A stretch of DNA of 59,794 nt from NCBI GenBank assembly GCA_045534635.1, contig JAZSKB010000045.1:1-59794 (forward strand), given 5' to 3'. Origin of the DNA: UBA1205 sp045534635 (GTDB taxonomy: Bacteria; Bacteroidota; Bacteroidia; Bacteroidales; WCHB1-69). This document shows, piece after piece, positions 35,859 through 45,052 of the stretch (the first letter of the stretch is position 1; every line of letters begins with the position of its first letter). The notes beneath the pieces were generated by a model, which was not told the origin of the DNA, did no database searches, and worked only from the letters and a program-made list of their open reading frames with translations. The position numbers and the translations under genes were made by a program.

Positions 35859-37007
35859 ATGAATATGAAAAATATATATAGAACAGTGTTAGCAATATCA
35901 TTGATAGCAATGATAAATATACCTCAAATGGTATTTGCAGGAAATAAAGACCGTTCAGGACAATCAGCGGCAGCACATTTGCTAATAAATCCATGGGCAG
36001 GAACTCGTGGTTGGGGAGGAGTTGGTGTTTCTTCAACAAAAGGTATCCAAGCAATGTACACAAATGTGGCTGGTATGGCATTTACTCGTAAAACAGAAAT
36101 TGCTTATACAAATACGTTGTATTATGTAAATTCTGATATGATGTTCAATGGTTTGGGTATTGTTCAATCGTTGGGAAAAGATGGTTTCGCTGGTAATATA
36201 GGTGTAAATGTCAATATTTTGACCAATGGAGATATACCAAGAACAACAGTTGACCAACCAGATGGAGGTTTAGGAACTTATAAATTCAATGCGTTGAATT
36301 TAGGATTATCGTATGCTCGTTCGTTTTCTGATGCGGTACATGCTGGTGCAACTATTAAAATAATTAATGAATCTACTTCTAATGTTAGTGGAACGGGGTT
36401 TGCAATAGATTTAGGTGTACAATATGTAGCAGGACGTAACGACCAATTTCAATTAGGTGTTGTAATGAAAAATATAGGATTGCCAATGAAATACAAAGGA
36501 AATGGTATGAATATTAGAGGAGAAGGAAATAAAGACCGATTAGATGTTTTGCGTTCATTGTTAATACCTTCTGAAGCAGCAGAAATGCCATCATTGTTGG
36601 CATTAGGTCTTTCTTACGATTTCTTATTCGGAAAGAAAGCATCTGCAGAGACTTCTTCTACAGGAACAACAGGAAAACAACGCATTTCAAGAGCAGACGC
36701 AATGCATAGAATTACTGTTGCTGGTGCATTTACAGCGTTTGCTTATTCTCGCGACCAATTTTCTCTTGGTGTAGAATATAGTTTAATGGACTATTTCCAA
36801 GTAAGAGCAGGCTATGTTTTTGAAGGAGGAATGTACACATCAAAAACAACTACCAATAATTTTGGTCCTAATGTAGGTGTTTCTTTGTTGACTCCATTGT
36901 CAAAGAAATCTGTTAATCCTCATTCTCGTTTAGCAATAGATTATGCTTATAGTTTTACAGAAGAATATAAAGGCTCTCATTCAATAGGAGTTCGTTTGAT
37001 TTTGTAA
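35859..37007 (+). CDS. PorV/PorQ family outer-membrane barrel
   Basis: A 382-residue outer-membrane beta-barrel with a signal peptide. The UPF0164/PorV pattern NPWAGTRGWGGVGVSS is followed by MYTNVAGMAF, and the C-terminus is typical of a barrel. PorV is the T9SS shuttle protein that carries cargo from the translocon to the attachment machinery, and PorQ is related. Here the gene sits directly after a T9SS cargo and may be its dedicated partner. No other T9SS core gene (porK-N, sov) is present. It ends the operon before a strong terminator. The second Met (35865) is an alternative start. Confidence 0.85.
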   Translation: MNMKNIYRTVLAISLIAMINIPQMVFAGNKDRSGQSAAAHLLINPWAGTRGWGGVGVSSTKGIQAMYTNVAGMAFTRKTEIAYTNTLYYVNSDMMFNGLGIVQSLGKDGFAGNIGVNVNILTNGDIPRTTVDQPDGGLGTYKFNALNLGLSYARSFSDAVHAGATIKIINESTSNVSGTGFAIDLGVQYVAGRNDQFQLGVVMKNIGLPMKYKGNGMNIRGEGNKDRLDVLRSLLIPSEAAEMPSLLALGLSYDFLFGKKASAETSSTGTTGKQRISRADAMHRITVAGAFTAFAYSRDQFSLGVEYSLMDYFQVRAGYVFEGGMYTSKTTTNNFGPNVGVSLLTPLSKKSVNPHSRLAIDYAYSFTEEYKGSHSIGVRLIL

Positions 37008-37052
37008 ATAATTATTATTAACATAGTAGAGTTTTTTTGAGTATATAATAGA

Positions 37053-37087
37053 GCGTTCTTTGTATTAAGAACGCCTCTATTTTTTTA
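37053..37087 (+). terminator. Strong terminator after the TonB-T9SS-PorV operon
   Basis: GCGTTCTT (37053-37060) and AAGAACGC (37067-37074) form a perfect GC-containing 8 bp stem with a 6-base loop; flanking AGA/TCT bases can add to the stem, followed by a run of seven T. Confidence 0.9.
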
Positions 37088-37109
37088 ACATATAACATCT
37101 ATAAAAAAT

Positions 37110-37586
37110 ATGGGAGAAGTAAAATATTATACAGAAGAAGGTTTGGCAGCATTGAAAGAAGAATTAAATTTTTTGATGACTGTAGAACGTAAACGTATTT
37201 CTCAGCAAATAGCAGAAGCAAGAGATAAAGGCGATTTAAGTGAAAATGCAGAATATGAAGCCGCTAAAGAACAACAAGGTCTTTTGGAAATGAAAATTGC
37301 AAAAATGCAAGATTTAGTTTACAATGCAAGAATTCTTGATGAATCAAAATTGGATACTTCAAAAGTTTTACTATTTTCAAAAGTAAAAGTAAAAAATTTA
37401 AAGACAAATACTTTAATTACTTATAGTATTGTTCCTGAAACAGAAGCAGATATAAAAACGATGAAAATATCTGTAACATCTCCAATTGCTAAAGGTCTTT
37501 TGGGAAAAGCGGTAGGAGATTTGGTGGAAATTAATATTCCTGCAGGAAAATTGACAGTTGAAATCTTAGAAATAACACGAATTTAA
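37110..37586 (+). CDS. greA: Transcript cleavage factor GreA
   Basis: A 158-residue protein with the N-terminal coiled coil (EEGLAALKEELNFL and RDKGDLSENAEYEAAKEQQG, with acidic tip D-E at 51-54) and the C-terminal FKBP-like domain (SPIAKGLLGKAVGDLVEI). GreA rescues backtracked RNA polymerase by stimulating cleavage of the nascent RNA. It is full length. It starts 23 bases after the terminator and is followed by a HIT gene after 3 bases. Confidence 0.97.
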   Translation: MGEVKYYTEEGLAALKEELNFLMTVERKRISQQIAEARDKGDLSENAEYEAAKEQQGLLEMKIAKMQDLVYNARILDESKLDTSKVLLFSKVKVKNLKTNTLITYSIVPETEADIKTMKISVTSPIAKGLLGKAVGDLVEINIPAGKLTVEILEITRI

Positions 37587-37589
37587 GCA

Positions 37590-37988
37590 ATGGAAGAAAC
37601 GATTTTTTCAAAAATAATACGAGGAGATATTCCTTGTTATAAAGTGGCTGAAAACGACCAATTTTTTGCTTTTTTGGATATAAATCCTTTAGCAAAAGGA
37701 CATACTTTGGTTGTTCCAAAAAAAGTTACAGATTATATCTTTGATATAGATGATGAAGAACTTGGTCAAATGATTTGTTTTGCTAAAAAAGTGGCTAAAG
37801 CAATAAAAGACAATTATGATTGTAGTAAAATTGGTATGACTGTAATAGGTCTTGAAGTTCCTCATGCTCATATTCATTTAGTACCGATAAATGGTGTAAA
37901 TGATATAGATTTTAGAAAACCAAAATTGAAATTTACAGAAGAGGAATTTAAAGAAATTGCTTTTAATATTTCTCAATCAATAAGATAA
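37590..37988 (+). CDS. HIT family nucleotide hydrolase
   Basis: A 132-residue protein with the histidine triad HAHIHLV at residues 92-98 (His92, His94, His96) and the usual start IFSKIIRGDIPCYKV. HIT proteins hydrolyse nucleoside phosphoramidates or dinucleotides; the physiological substrate cannot be told. It is coupled to greA in a two-gene operon ended by a hairpin. Confidence 0.95.
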   Translation: MEETIFSKIIRGDIPCYKVAENDQFFAFLDINPLAKGHTLVVPKKVTDYIFDIDDEELGQMICFAKKVAKAIKDNYDCSKIGMTVIGLEVPHAHIHLVPINGVNDIDFRKPKLKFTEEEFKEIAFNISQSIR

Positions 37989-38002
37989 AGTGGTATGAAA
38001 AT

Positions 38003-38037
38003 AAAAATCAAGGTAATTTTTATTGCCTTGATTTTTT
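38003..38037 (+). terminator. Terminator after greA-HIT
   Basis: AAAAATCAAGG (38003-38013) pairs with CCTTGATTTTT (38026-38036), an 11 bp stem with a 12-base loop, and the distal T-run completes an intrinsic terminator. Confidence 0.85.
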
Positions 38038-38067
38038 GTATAAGAAGAATAAAAGATAATCTTGTAA

Positions 38068-38673
38068 ATGATTTCTCCTTGTATTCCAATAGAAAAACAC
38101 CCTTTATCGCCTTTTTTGCCTGATAATGCGAAAATATTAATGTTAGGAAGTTTTCCTCCAAAACAAGACAGATGGTCAATGAATTTCTTTTATCCTAATT
38201 TTCAGAATGATATGTGGCGTATTATGGGATATTTGTTTTTTGAAAACAAAAATTATTTCGTCAAATCAGATGATTTTGATAAAAAATTAAATGGTTTTGA
38301 TAAACAAAATATTATTGATTTTTGTACAAAATACGGAATTGCTCTTTATGACACTGCTTTGGAAGTTAAAAGATTGCAAGACAATGCTTCAGATAAATTT
38401 CTTGAGATAGTAAAAATAACAAATCTACAAGATTTATTGGAAAAAATTCCTTTTTGTAATACAATTGTAACAACAGGACAAAAAGCAACTGATGTTATAA
38501 TAAGTACATTTTCTTGTACAAAACCGTCAATAGGGGATAAGGTAAACTTAAATATCAATAATCGTTTAATTTCTTTTTGGAGAATGCCTTCAACTTCTCG
38601 TGCCTATCCTTTGTCTCTTGAAAAAAAAGCAGATTATTATAAAAAAATGTTTATTGCAGAAAAAATATTATAA
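38068..38673 (+). CDS. Uracil-DNA glycosylase superfamily protein (mismatch/inosine type)
   Basis: A 201-residue protein of the UDG superfamily. The motif 1 region is LGSFPPKQDRWSMNFFYPNF with GSFPP at 27-31, followed by NDMWRIMG, and the late motif is MPSTSRAYP near residue 173. Members remove uracil, hypoxanthine or mismatched bases from DNA. The exact class cannot be settled by eye, but it resembles the group often called DNA-deoxyinosine glycosylases. It is a single gene, convergent with the deacetylase-like gene with only 4 bases between stops. Confidence 0.8.
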   Translation: MISPCIPIEKHPLSPFLPDNAKILMLGSFPPKQDRWSMNFFYPNFQNDMWRIMGYLFFENKNYFVKSDDFDKKLNGFDKQNIIDFCTKYGIALYDTALEVKRLQDNASDKFLEIVKITNLQDLLEKIPFCNTIVTTGQKATDVIISTFSCTKPSIGDKVNLNINNRLISFWRMPSTSRAYPLSLEKKADYYKKMFIAEKIL

Positions 38674-38677
38674 TAAA

Positions 38678-39991
38678 CTATTTTAAAGAATTGATTTTGT
38701 TATTAATATAATCTAAAATATGTTCGTAAATTTGTTTCCAATTATTGTCAGCATATTCGTTGAAAGAAGAATTGTGAAATAAAGTGATACATTCTCCATT
38801 TAAGTTATATATTTCATCTATAAGAAGTTCTACATATTTTATTATTTTATTAGTATCCTTTATTTCTCGTAAACCATTTTCCATAAGTATCAAAGGGTGA
38901 ATTTTCAAAGAAGTTGCTTTATTGTTTTGTAAATCAAAGAAATAAAAACTGTTACAAGTTCCTGCTCTAAAACCTGATTGAGAAACATAACCCATAGTAT
39001 AATCGTCTGTAATATCATATTTTATGAGTGAACGATAAGTGTTTGGAAAAGAAAGTATTAAATAATGTTGTCGATTAGCAGTGATAGGTTGTTGAATTAA
39101 ATTTTGTAAAAAATCGATTTCTTTTTTCAATATTGATAAATTGTTGTTACTACTAAAAGAGGCATGTAATCCAATAGTGTTTTGTTGGTGAAGATTAGTT
39201 ATAATATTTTGAAATTCAATGTTTTTTATTGATATATTTTTGTCATATTTGTTTCGATTGTTGGCAACAAGAAAGAAAAAAATGCTTTTTAAATTGTATT
39301 TTTTATGCAACGATATTATGTAATCAAAAGAATTATAGGGGTCATTTTTTTTTCGAAATAATACAAGTAAACGTTCATAAATTAAATGAAATTTGCTTGT
39401 TAAAAGGTGTTTAATTATGCCGACGAATGTTAAAAACAAACCTTTGTTTTGATAACAAAAAGCGATGTCTATATCGTATGTTGGAAGAAATGAAAATTGA
39501 TGTTTAACAATAGGTAAAGAAGGATAAAAACTAAGCATTTTTTCTTTAAATAAAAGTATCCATCTGTCAACAATTGCTTTATCAACGCAATGATGTTGTA
39601 CATTCCACGCATTATGCGGAAGAAAACGATTTAAAGCATCTTTTTCTGTAGGAAGATATTCTTCGTAACGAGTTAAAAAGTAAAAACATGCTGTAAAAAT
39701 ATCAAAACCAAGTAAATCGTTTTCAGAAGAAAGAAAGCAAATAGGCGTAGAGTCAATATAGTCATAATCAATGTTTTGATAATGAATATCTGTTTCAAAA
39801 AGCAGATTTTTGCTTTCGATATATGGACAATTTTCAAAAGGAATTCCATAGGATAATTTTTTTCCTCGAAAATCGATAAATCCTTGATAATCAGAAGTAA
39901 TTTGAAATTCCCATTGTAATCGTTCGCCAAAAATATGCTGGACAATGTAGGTAAGTCTTTCGGTAATTTTTTGGCTATAAATGAGAATCAT
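38678..39991 (-). CDS. Polysaccharide deacetylase-like protein (DUF7033 + NodB-like)
   Basis: A 437-residue protein. An N-terminal domain as in DUF7033 proteins (residues 1 to ~175, with LGFDIFTACFYFLTRYEEYL) is followed by a NodB-like catalytic domain beginning PTYDID near residue 188, with LHASFSS near 295 and NRQHYL near 320. These match the Asp and His elements of carbohydrate esterase family 4, though the usual DDG reads DID. It probably edits an envelope glycan. I chose the ATG at 39991; a longer start would overlap the upstream gene. It is the last gene of the recA operon. Confidence 0.75.
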   Translation of the reverse strand: MILIYSQKITERLTYIVQHIFGERLQWEFQITSDYQGFIDFRGKKLSYGIPFENCPYIESKNLLFETDIHYQNIDYDYIDSTPICFLSSENDLLGFDIFTACFYFLTRYEEYLPTEKDALNRFLPHNAWNVQHHCVDKAIVDRWILLFKEKMLSFYPSLPIVKHQFSFLPTYDIDIAFCYQNKGLFLTFVGIIKHLLTSKFHLIYERLLVLFRKKNDPYNSFDYIISLHKKYNLKSIFFFLVANNRNKYDKNISIKNIEFQNIITNLHQQNTIGLHASFSSNNNLSILKKEIDFLQNLIQQPITANRQHYLILSFPNTYRSLIKYDITDDYTMGYVSQSGFRAGTCNSFYFFDLQNNKATSLKIHPLILMENGLREIKDTNKIIKYVELLIDEIYNLNGECITLFHNSSFNEYADNNWKQIYEHILDYINNKINSLK

Positions 39992-39993
39992 AA

Positions 39994-40530
39994 CTATTGA
40001 TTTTTTAAGGAAAGCAAACAAAAATGCCATAGTACGATACCAGCACTAACCGAAATATTTAGAGAATGTTTGGTACCAAATTGAGGAATTTCAATGCAAT
40101 CGTCAGCAATATCAACAATGTTTTGTTCAACACCCATAACTTCGTTACCAAAAACAAGAGCAATTTGTTCTTGACCATTCCAAGTTATATTATTGAGCAA
40201 AGAACTATGTTCAACTTGTTCGATAGCAAATATTTTGTAATTAAGATTTTTTAAAGTTGTTATAGCATTTTCTGTAGAAGGAAAATATTCCCAATCAACA
40301 GATTGTGTTGCCCCCAGAGCGGTTTTTTCTATATCTTTGTGAGGCGGTTGAGCAGTAATGCCACAAAGCATAATTTTTTGAATTCTAAAAGCGTCGCATG
40401 TACGAAAAACAGAACCGATATTGTTCATACTACGAATGTTATCTAAAACAACAACAATAGGCAATTTGTCACTTTTTTTAAAAGTATCAATACTTATTCT
40501 TCCCAATTCGTCCATGGATAATTTTTTCAT
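39994..40530 (-). CDS. TrmH/SpoU family RNA 2'-O-methyltransferase
   Basis: A 178-residue protein with the three SPOUT motifs: LDNIRSMNNIGSVFRTCDAF (residues 29-48), LVFGNEVMGV near 129 and IPQFGTKHSLNISVSAGI near 148. The knot-fold enzyme moves methyl from S-adenosylmethionine to a ribose in tRNA or rRNA; the target is unknown. There is no extra RNA-binding N-terminal domain. It lies 3 bases after the AI-2E-type gene in the recA operon. Confidence 0.92.
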   Translation of the reverse strand: MKKLSMDELGRISIDTFKKSDKLPIVVVLDNIRSMNNIGSVFRTCDAFRIQKIMLCGITAQPPHKDIEKTALGATQSVDWEYFPSTENAITTLKNLNYKIFAIEQVEHSSLLNNITWNGQEQIALVFGNEVMGVEQNIVDIADDCIEIPQFGTKHSLNISVSAGIVLWHFCLLSLKNQ

Positions 40531-40533
40531 TGC

Positions 40534-41676
40534 TTATTCTGTTAAAGAGTTATTTTCGTCGTCGATTGTAAGATTTTTAGTAAGTGTTTTTACAAAATTG
40601 TTGTTGCTAAAAAATTCTTGAGCGATAATTCTTACAATAGTATAAGCAGGAATACCGAGCATCATTCCGGGAATACCTGCTATGCTTCCAGAAATTAAAA
40701 TAATAATAAATATTTCTAAAGGATGTGCTTTTACCGATTTAGAAGCGATATAAGGTTGAAGAATAAAATTGTCTAACAGACGACAAACAGCAAAAGTTCC
40801 GATTACTTTAAGAACAATAGACCAAATTAAAATATCAGGATTAATAGTATAAGCACTCATAACAGCTAAAATACATCCTACAATGCAAGCAATAATAGAA
40901 CCTAAATAAGGAATAATTACAAAAATACCACCTAAAACAGCGATTAATAGTGCATTTTGAATATCAAGAATACTCAATAGAAAAAATTCTAAAAGAGCGA
41001 CTAAAATCACTTCTATAATTAAACCAATAAAGTAATTTGATAATAATTTTTTGGAACGAGATAATACGTGTTCTGTTTCATCTTGATGTTTGTTGGGCAT
41101 CATATTAATGATAGTATTTTGTAATTTAGGCAAATCTTTTAAAAAGAAAAATGAAATAAATAGAATAGAAAATATTCCTAAAAATATTTTTCCTGTCATT
41201 TGTATTAAATTGCCAAAAAATAATGTTAAATTGATATTTTTAGATTTGTTTAAAACTGTATTGACAATAATTGCTTCCAAACTTTCAGAAGGTTGAATAA
41301 TTCCATAGTTAATCAAAAAATCATCAATTTGTTTTAGTTGTTCGTTGTAAGAAGATTCAAATTTTTCTGTATCTATACTGTTGATGATTTGTATTTGTTT
41401 GTAAACAGGAGGTGTTATCAAAACAACAATTCCTACAAGAATGCCAATAACTATCAATAAAGCAAGGAAACTATTTAATCCATTGCCCAAATGCCAATTC
41501 CCTAATTTGATTTTTGTAAGTAAATGTTTAAGAGGATTTGCTAAAAGAGTAATGATAGAAGCAATAATAACATATATAGTAATATTTGAAAAATACCAAG
41601 CACACAATATTGTTGTTGCAATAATGATAATGATTGATAAATTTCCAATAATTTTTGTTTTTGATTGCTTTTTCAT
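40534..41676 (-). CDS. AI-2E family transporter
   Basis: A 380-residue polytopic membrane protein (about 7-8 spans) of the AI-2E/PerM family, with the typical late segment GGIFVIIPYLGSIIAC and the C-terminal PLEIFIIILISGSIAGIPGM. Some members export autoinducer-2 and others are Na+/H+ antiporters; which applies here cannot be told. It lies 8 bases after the TPR gene and 3 before the methylase gene. Confidence 0.9.
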   Translation of the reverse strand: MKKQSKTKIIGNLSIIIIIATTILCAWYFSNITIYVIIASIITLLANPLKHLLTKIKLGNWHLGNGLNSFLALLIVIGILVGIVVLITPPVYKQIQIINSIDTEKFESSYNEQLKQIDDFLINYGIIQPSESLEAIIVNTVLNKSKNINLTLFFGNLIQMTGKIFLGIFSILFISFFFLKDLPKLQNTIINMMPNKHQDETEHVLSRSKKLLSNYFIGLIIEVILVALLEFFLLSILDIQNALLIAVLGGIFVIIPYLGSIIACIVGCILAVMSAYTINPDILIWSIVLKVIGTFAVCRLLDNFILQPYIASKSVKAHPLEIFIIILISGSIAGIPGMMLGIPAYTIVRIIAQEFFSNNNFVKTLTKNLTIDDENNSLTE

Positions 41677-41684
41677 TATTGGTT

Positions 41685-42686
41685 TTATTTAGTAAGTTCA
41701 TCCAAACGATTTAACCCTTCTATTGCCAATTCAAACTTGTCGAACAATTTCAAGCAATACATATAATCTTGTCTTGCATTGCTATATTCTTCTAACATTT
41801 CGAAACTTAAACCACGGTTGTAAATGGCTTCAATATAGGTTTCATCTTGTTCAATTGCTTTAGAAAAAAATACAACAGCCTCTTCGTATTTTTGTTGTTT
41901 AACAAGAAAAATCCAACCCATATTGTGTAAAGCAAATTTGTTGGTAGGGTCGTTTTGAAGTATCATTTTATAGTGAGAAAGAGCCTTGTCTATATTGTCA
42001 GTTTCTTGGTAAAACATAGCAAGATTGTAAAGGGCTTGAGCATCATTTGGGCGACAATTAAGAGCATTATTATAATAATTGATAGCCAAAGCATCGTGGC
42101 GAGAATGATAGAGAACACCCAATTCCATATAGGCATCGTAATAATCAGGATTTTGTTCTGTAGCAAAAAGATAATTACGAATTGCGGTGGCGGTATCTCC
42201 CAATTCACGATAATTCCATGCCAAAATAAGGTATGCTTTTGGATTCAAGCTATTGTTAATAATTGCTTGTTGTGCTTCTTCTTGAGACAATTTGTAACGT
42301 TTGAGCAGAAAATGCAATTCTGCTAATTTTAATCGAGCATCATTGTTTTTTGGATTGATAGCCAACGCTTTATCTAATGCTTCTTCTGCTGCATCTGTAT
42401 TAGTTTGAGCAAAATAGACATCAGAAAGAGTTTCATAGAAATTATCGTTATTTGAATCTAATCGCAAAGCATAAGAAATGGCATTAAAAGCACTATCAAA
42501 TTGACGAGTTCCAATAAAATAAATTGATAATTTTTGATACAAATCTGCATCTTCTGGTGATTGATTTATTTGTTGATACAAATCTCCCAATTCTTTTGGG
42601 AGGTTGGCATATTTCTCATTTTGAGAAGAGCGATTGCATGCGAAACACAAGAAAATTAACGTGAAGAATAAAACAATTTTTTGCAT
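41685..42686 (-). CDS. TPR repeat lipoprotein
   Basis: A 333-residue protein with a lipoprotein signal (CFAC, Cys17) followed by about eight tetratricopeptide repeats, for example NPDYYDAYMELGVLYHSRHD and NKFALHNMGWIFLVKQQKYE. TPRs hold protein partners; the partner is unknown. It is the second gene of the recA operon, 6 bases after recA. Confidence 0.88.
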   Translation of the reverse strand: MQKIVLFFTLIFLCFACNRSSQNEKYANLPKELGDLYQQINQSPEDADLYQKLSIYFIGTRQFDSAFNAISYALRLDSNNDNFYETLSDVYFAQTNTDAAEEALDKALAINPKNNDARLKLAELHFLLKRYKLSQEEAQQAIINNSLNPKAYLILAWNYRELGDTATAIRNYLFATEQNPDYYDAYMELGVLYHSRHDALAINYYNNALNCRPNDAQALYNLAMFYQETDNIDKALSHYKMILQNDPTNKFALHNMGWIFLVKQQKYEEAVVFFSKAIEQDETYIEAIYNRGLSFEMLEEYSNARQDYMYCLKLFDKFELAIEGLNRLDELTK

Positions 42687-42692
42687 TATAGA

Positions 42693-43715
42693 TTAATTTT
42701 TTGTGGTAATGGCTTCTTTAATTTTTTCTTCTATTTCAATAGCTAATTCTGGATTATCTTCCAAAATTTGTTTGGTACTTTCACGACCTTGAGCCAATTT
42801 GTTTTCATTGTAAGAAAACCAAGAACCACTTTTTTTAATAATATCGTATTCAACACCTAAATCTACTATTTCACCAGTTTTTGATATGCCAACACCATAC
42901 ATAATATCAAATTCTGCTGTGCGGAAAGGTGGTGCAACTTTGTTTTTAATAACTTTTACTTTTACGTGATTTCCTATGATATTGTCACCATCTTTGATTT
43001 GTGTTTGACGGCGAATGTCAATACGAATAGAGGCGTAAAACTTCAAAGCATTACCGCCTGTTGTCGTTTCTGGATTACCAAACATGACACCAATTTTTTC
43101 TCTCAATTGGTTGATAAAGATACAACAACAATTGGTTTTACTAATTGTAGATGTTAGTTTTCTTAATGCTTGGGACATTAAACGGGCTTGTAATCCCATT
43201 TTAGAATCTCCCATTTCTCCTTCTATTTCGCTTTTAGGGGTCAATGCGGCAACAGAGTCTATAACAATAATATCTATTGCTCCCGAACGAATTAAATTAT
43301 CTGCAATTTCGAGAGCTTGTTCTCCATTGTCTGGTTGAGAAATAAGTAAATTTTGCACATCAGCACCTAATTTTTCAGCATAAAAACGGTCGAAAGCGTG
43401 TTCTGCATCAATGAAAGCGGCAATGCCTCCTTTGCGTTGAGCTTCTGCTATTGCGTGAATGGCTAATGTCGTTTTTCCAGAAGATTCAGGACCAAATATT
43501 TCTATAACACGACCTTTGGGTAAACCATTGACACCCAAAGCAATATCTAATCCTAAAGAACCTGTAGAAATAACATCTATGTTTTCGATAGGAGCGTCTC
43601 CCATTCGCATAATGGCTCCTTTGCCATAAACTTTTTCCAAGCGGTCTAAAGTGGAATTTAACACTTTTAGTTTTTCAATATTTTCTGTATTCTCTATTTT
43701 TACTTCTTTTGCCAT
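42693..43715 (-). CDS. recA: Recombinase RecA
   Basis: A 340-residue DNA strand-exchange ATPase: Walker A GPESSGKT at residues 75-82, the RecA signature ALRKLTSTISKTNCCCIFIN in the core and an acidic/Lys-rich tail. It drives homologous recombination and the SOS response. It is complete. Its own promoter lies about 30 bases upstream; I see no clear LexA box there. It leads a five-gene operon with a TPR lipoprotein, AI-2E-type permease, TrmH methylase and a deacetylase-like protein. Confidence 0.99.
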   Translation of the reverse strand: MAKEVKIENTENIEKLKVLNSTLDRLEKVYGKGAIMRMGDAPIENIDVISTGSLGLDIALGVNGLPKGRVIEIFGPESSGKTTLAIHAIAEAQRKGGIAAFIDAEHAFDRFYAEKLGADVQNLLISQPDNGEQALEIADNLIRSGAIDIIVIDSVAALTPKSEIEGEMGDSKMGLQARLMSQALRKLTSTISKTNCCCIFINQLREKIGVMFGNPETTTGGNALKFYASIRIDIRRQTQIKDGDNIIGNHVKVKVIKNKVAPPFRTAEFDIMYGVGISKTGEIVDLGVEYDIIKKSGSWFSYNENKLAQGRESTKQILEDNPELAIEIEEKIKEAITTKN

Positions 43716-43744
43716 AGTGGGTTACATTTTATAAAATTTATTCG

Positions 43745-43752
43745 CAAAGATA
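43745..43752 (-). promoter_or_regulatory. -7 promoter element for recA
   Basis: On the minus strand TATCTTTG in AAAAAATGCTATCTTTGC, the same extended core as at nadA and the YitT-like gene, 30 bases before the ATG. Confidence 0.75.
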
Positions 43753-43813
43753 GCATTTTTTCATTAAGAAAAAATCATTGTAGAAAGAAAAATTATCTTT
43801 AATGATAAAAAAA

Positions 43814-45052
43814 TTAATCTATTGGATTATAATATATTGTAGAACAATTATTAGGGTTAAAAACTTTTTGGGCAATATCTTGTAGTACAGAAGGGCTGAT
43901 AGATGTGTATTTATATTCTTCATCATTAATATCTTCGGCACGACTCATTATTTCAAAAATAGATAAATTCAATGCTTTATCTTGTACGGATAGTTCTGCA
44001 AAATCAAGAACAGTTTTTACTTTGTTTTTTACTTTTGTGAGTTCTGTTTCTGAAATTGTTTTTTGACACAAAATATCTATTTGATTTTCAATTGCTTTGT
44101 CTGCTTTCTTTATATCAACATTAGGATTGAGGTAACCTAAAATAAGTAGAAGACCATTGTCGAAACTTCCTAAAACTTCTACGTTGATAGAAGAAAAAAG
44201 AGGATTGTCATTGATTAAGGCTTTTGGTAATCGAGCAGAATCTCCGTTAGAAAGAATATCAGAAAGGAGGTCAGTTGCATAGAAATCGTTGTCGGTGCGT
44301 TTACACATTTTATAGGCTTTGCAGATACAAGGACATGGAACATGACGTTGTACTTCTAAATAGCGAGCCTCATTTTGTATTGGTTCTTGAGGAAGATTTC
44401 TATGATAAGTGTTTCCAATTTTTATTGGTGAAAACCATTTGTTTATCATTGTTTTACATTTATCAATGTCAAAATTTCCGCTTATAGACAAAACGGCATT
44501 GTTGGGGCGATAAAATGTATAAAAGAAATTTTTAACATCTTCCATTGTTGCATTTTTGATGTGTTCGGGGGTTTTTCCGATAGTATTCCATTGATAGGGA
44601 TGAACTTTATAGGCTAATGGTTTTAGAAGAAGCATTAAATCGCCATACGGTTGATTAAGATATGACTGATTGAATTCTTCAATGACAACATTTCGTTGAA
44701 CTTCCAAACTTTTAGAAGAAAATGCTAATTCATTCATTCTATCAGATTCCAACCAAAGAGCCGTTTCTAAATTTTCGATAGGAATAGTAAGGTAATAATT
44801 GGTAATATCTGTGTTGGTAAATGCGTTGTTTTCTCCTCCTACTTTTTGTAATTGCATATCGTAGTCAGGAATATTTTTAGAACCACCAAACATTAAATGT
44901 TCAAACAAATGTGCAAATCCTGTTTTTTGAGGATTTTCGTCACGAGAACCAACATTGTAACAAATATTAACTGCTGCAATAGGTGTTGTGGTATCGGGTT
45001 GTAAAATAACCGTTAATCCATTATTTAATTTATATTTTTCAAAATCAATCAT
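43814..45052 (-). CDS. M16 family zinc metallopeptidase
   Basis: A 412-residue pitrilysin-family protein with the inverted zinc motif HLFEH (residues 48-52) and the downstream Glu ligand in NVVIEEFNQS near 130. Both inner halves of the M16 fold are present (the second begins near 215). No signal peptide is visible, so it is probably cytosolic. M16B enzymes usually come as an active/inactive pair, but no second M16 gene is adjacent, so this may act as a homodimer. It overlaps the GT2 gene by 4 bases and ends the operon. Confidence 0.9.
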   Translation of the reverse strand: MIDFEKYKLNNGLTVILQPDTTTPIAAVNICYNVGSRDENPQKTGFAHLFEHLMFGGSKNIPDYDMQLQKVGGENNAFTNTDITNYYLTIPIENLETALWLESDRMNELAFSSKSLEVQRNVVIEEFNQSYLNQPYGDLMLLLKPLAYKVHPYQWNTIGKTPEHIKNATMEDVKNFFYTFYRPNNAVLSISGNFDIDKCKTMINKWFSPIKIGNTYHRNLPQEPIQNEARYLEVQRHVPCPCICKAYKMCKRTDNDFYATDLLSDILSNGDSARLPKALINDNPLFSSINVEVLGSFDNGLLLILGYLNPNVDIKKADKAIENQIDILCQKTISETELTKVKNKVKTVLDFAELSVQDKALNLSIFEIMSRAEDINDEEYKYTSISPSVLQDIAQKVFNPNNCSTIYYNPID

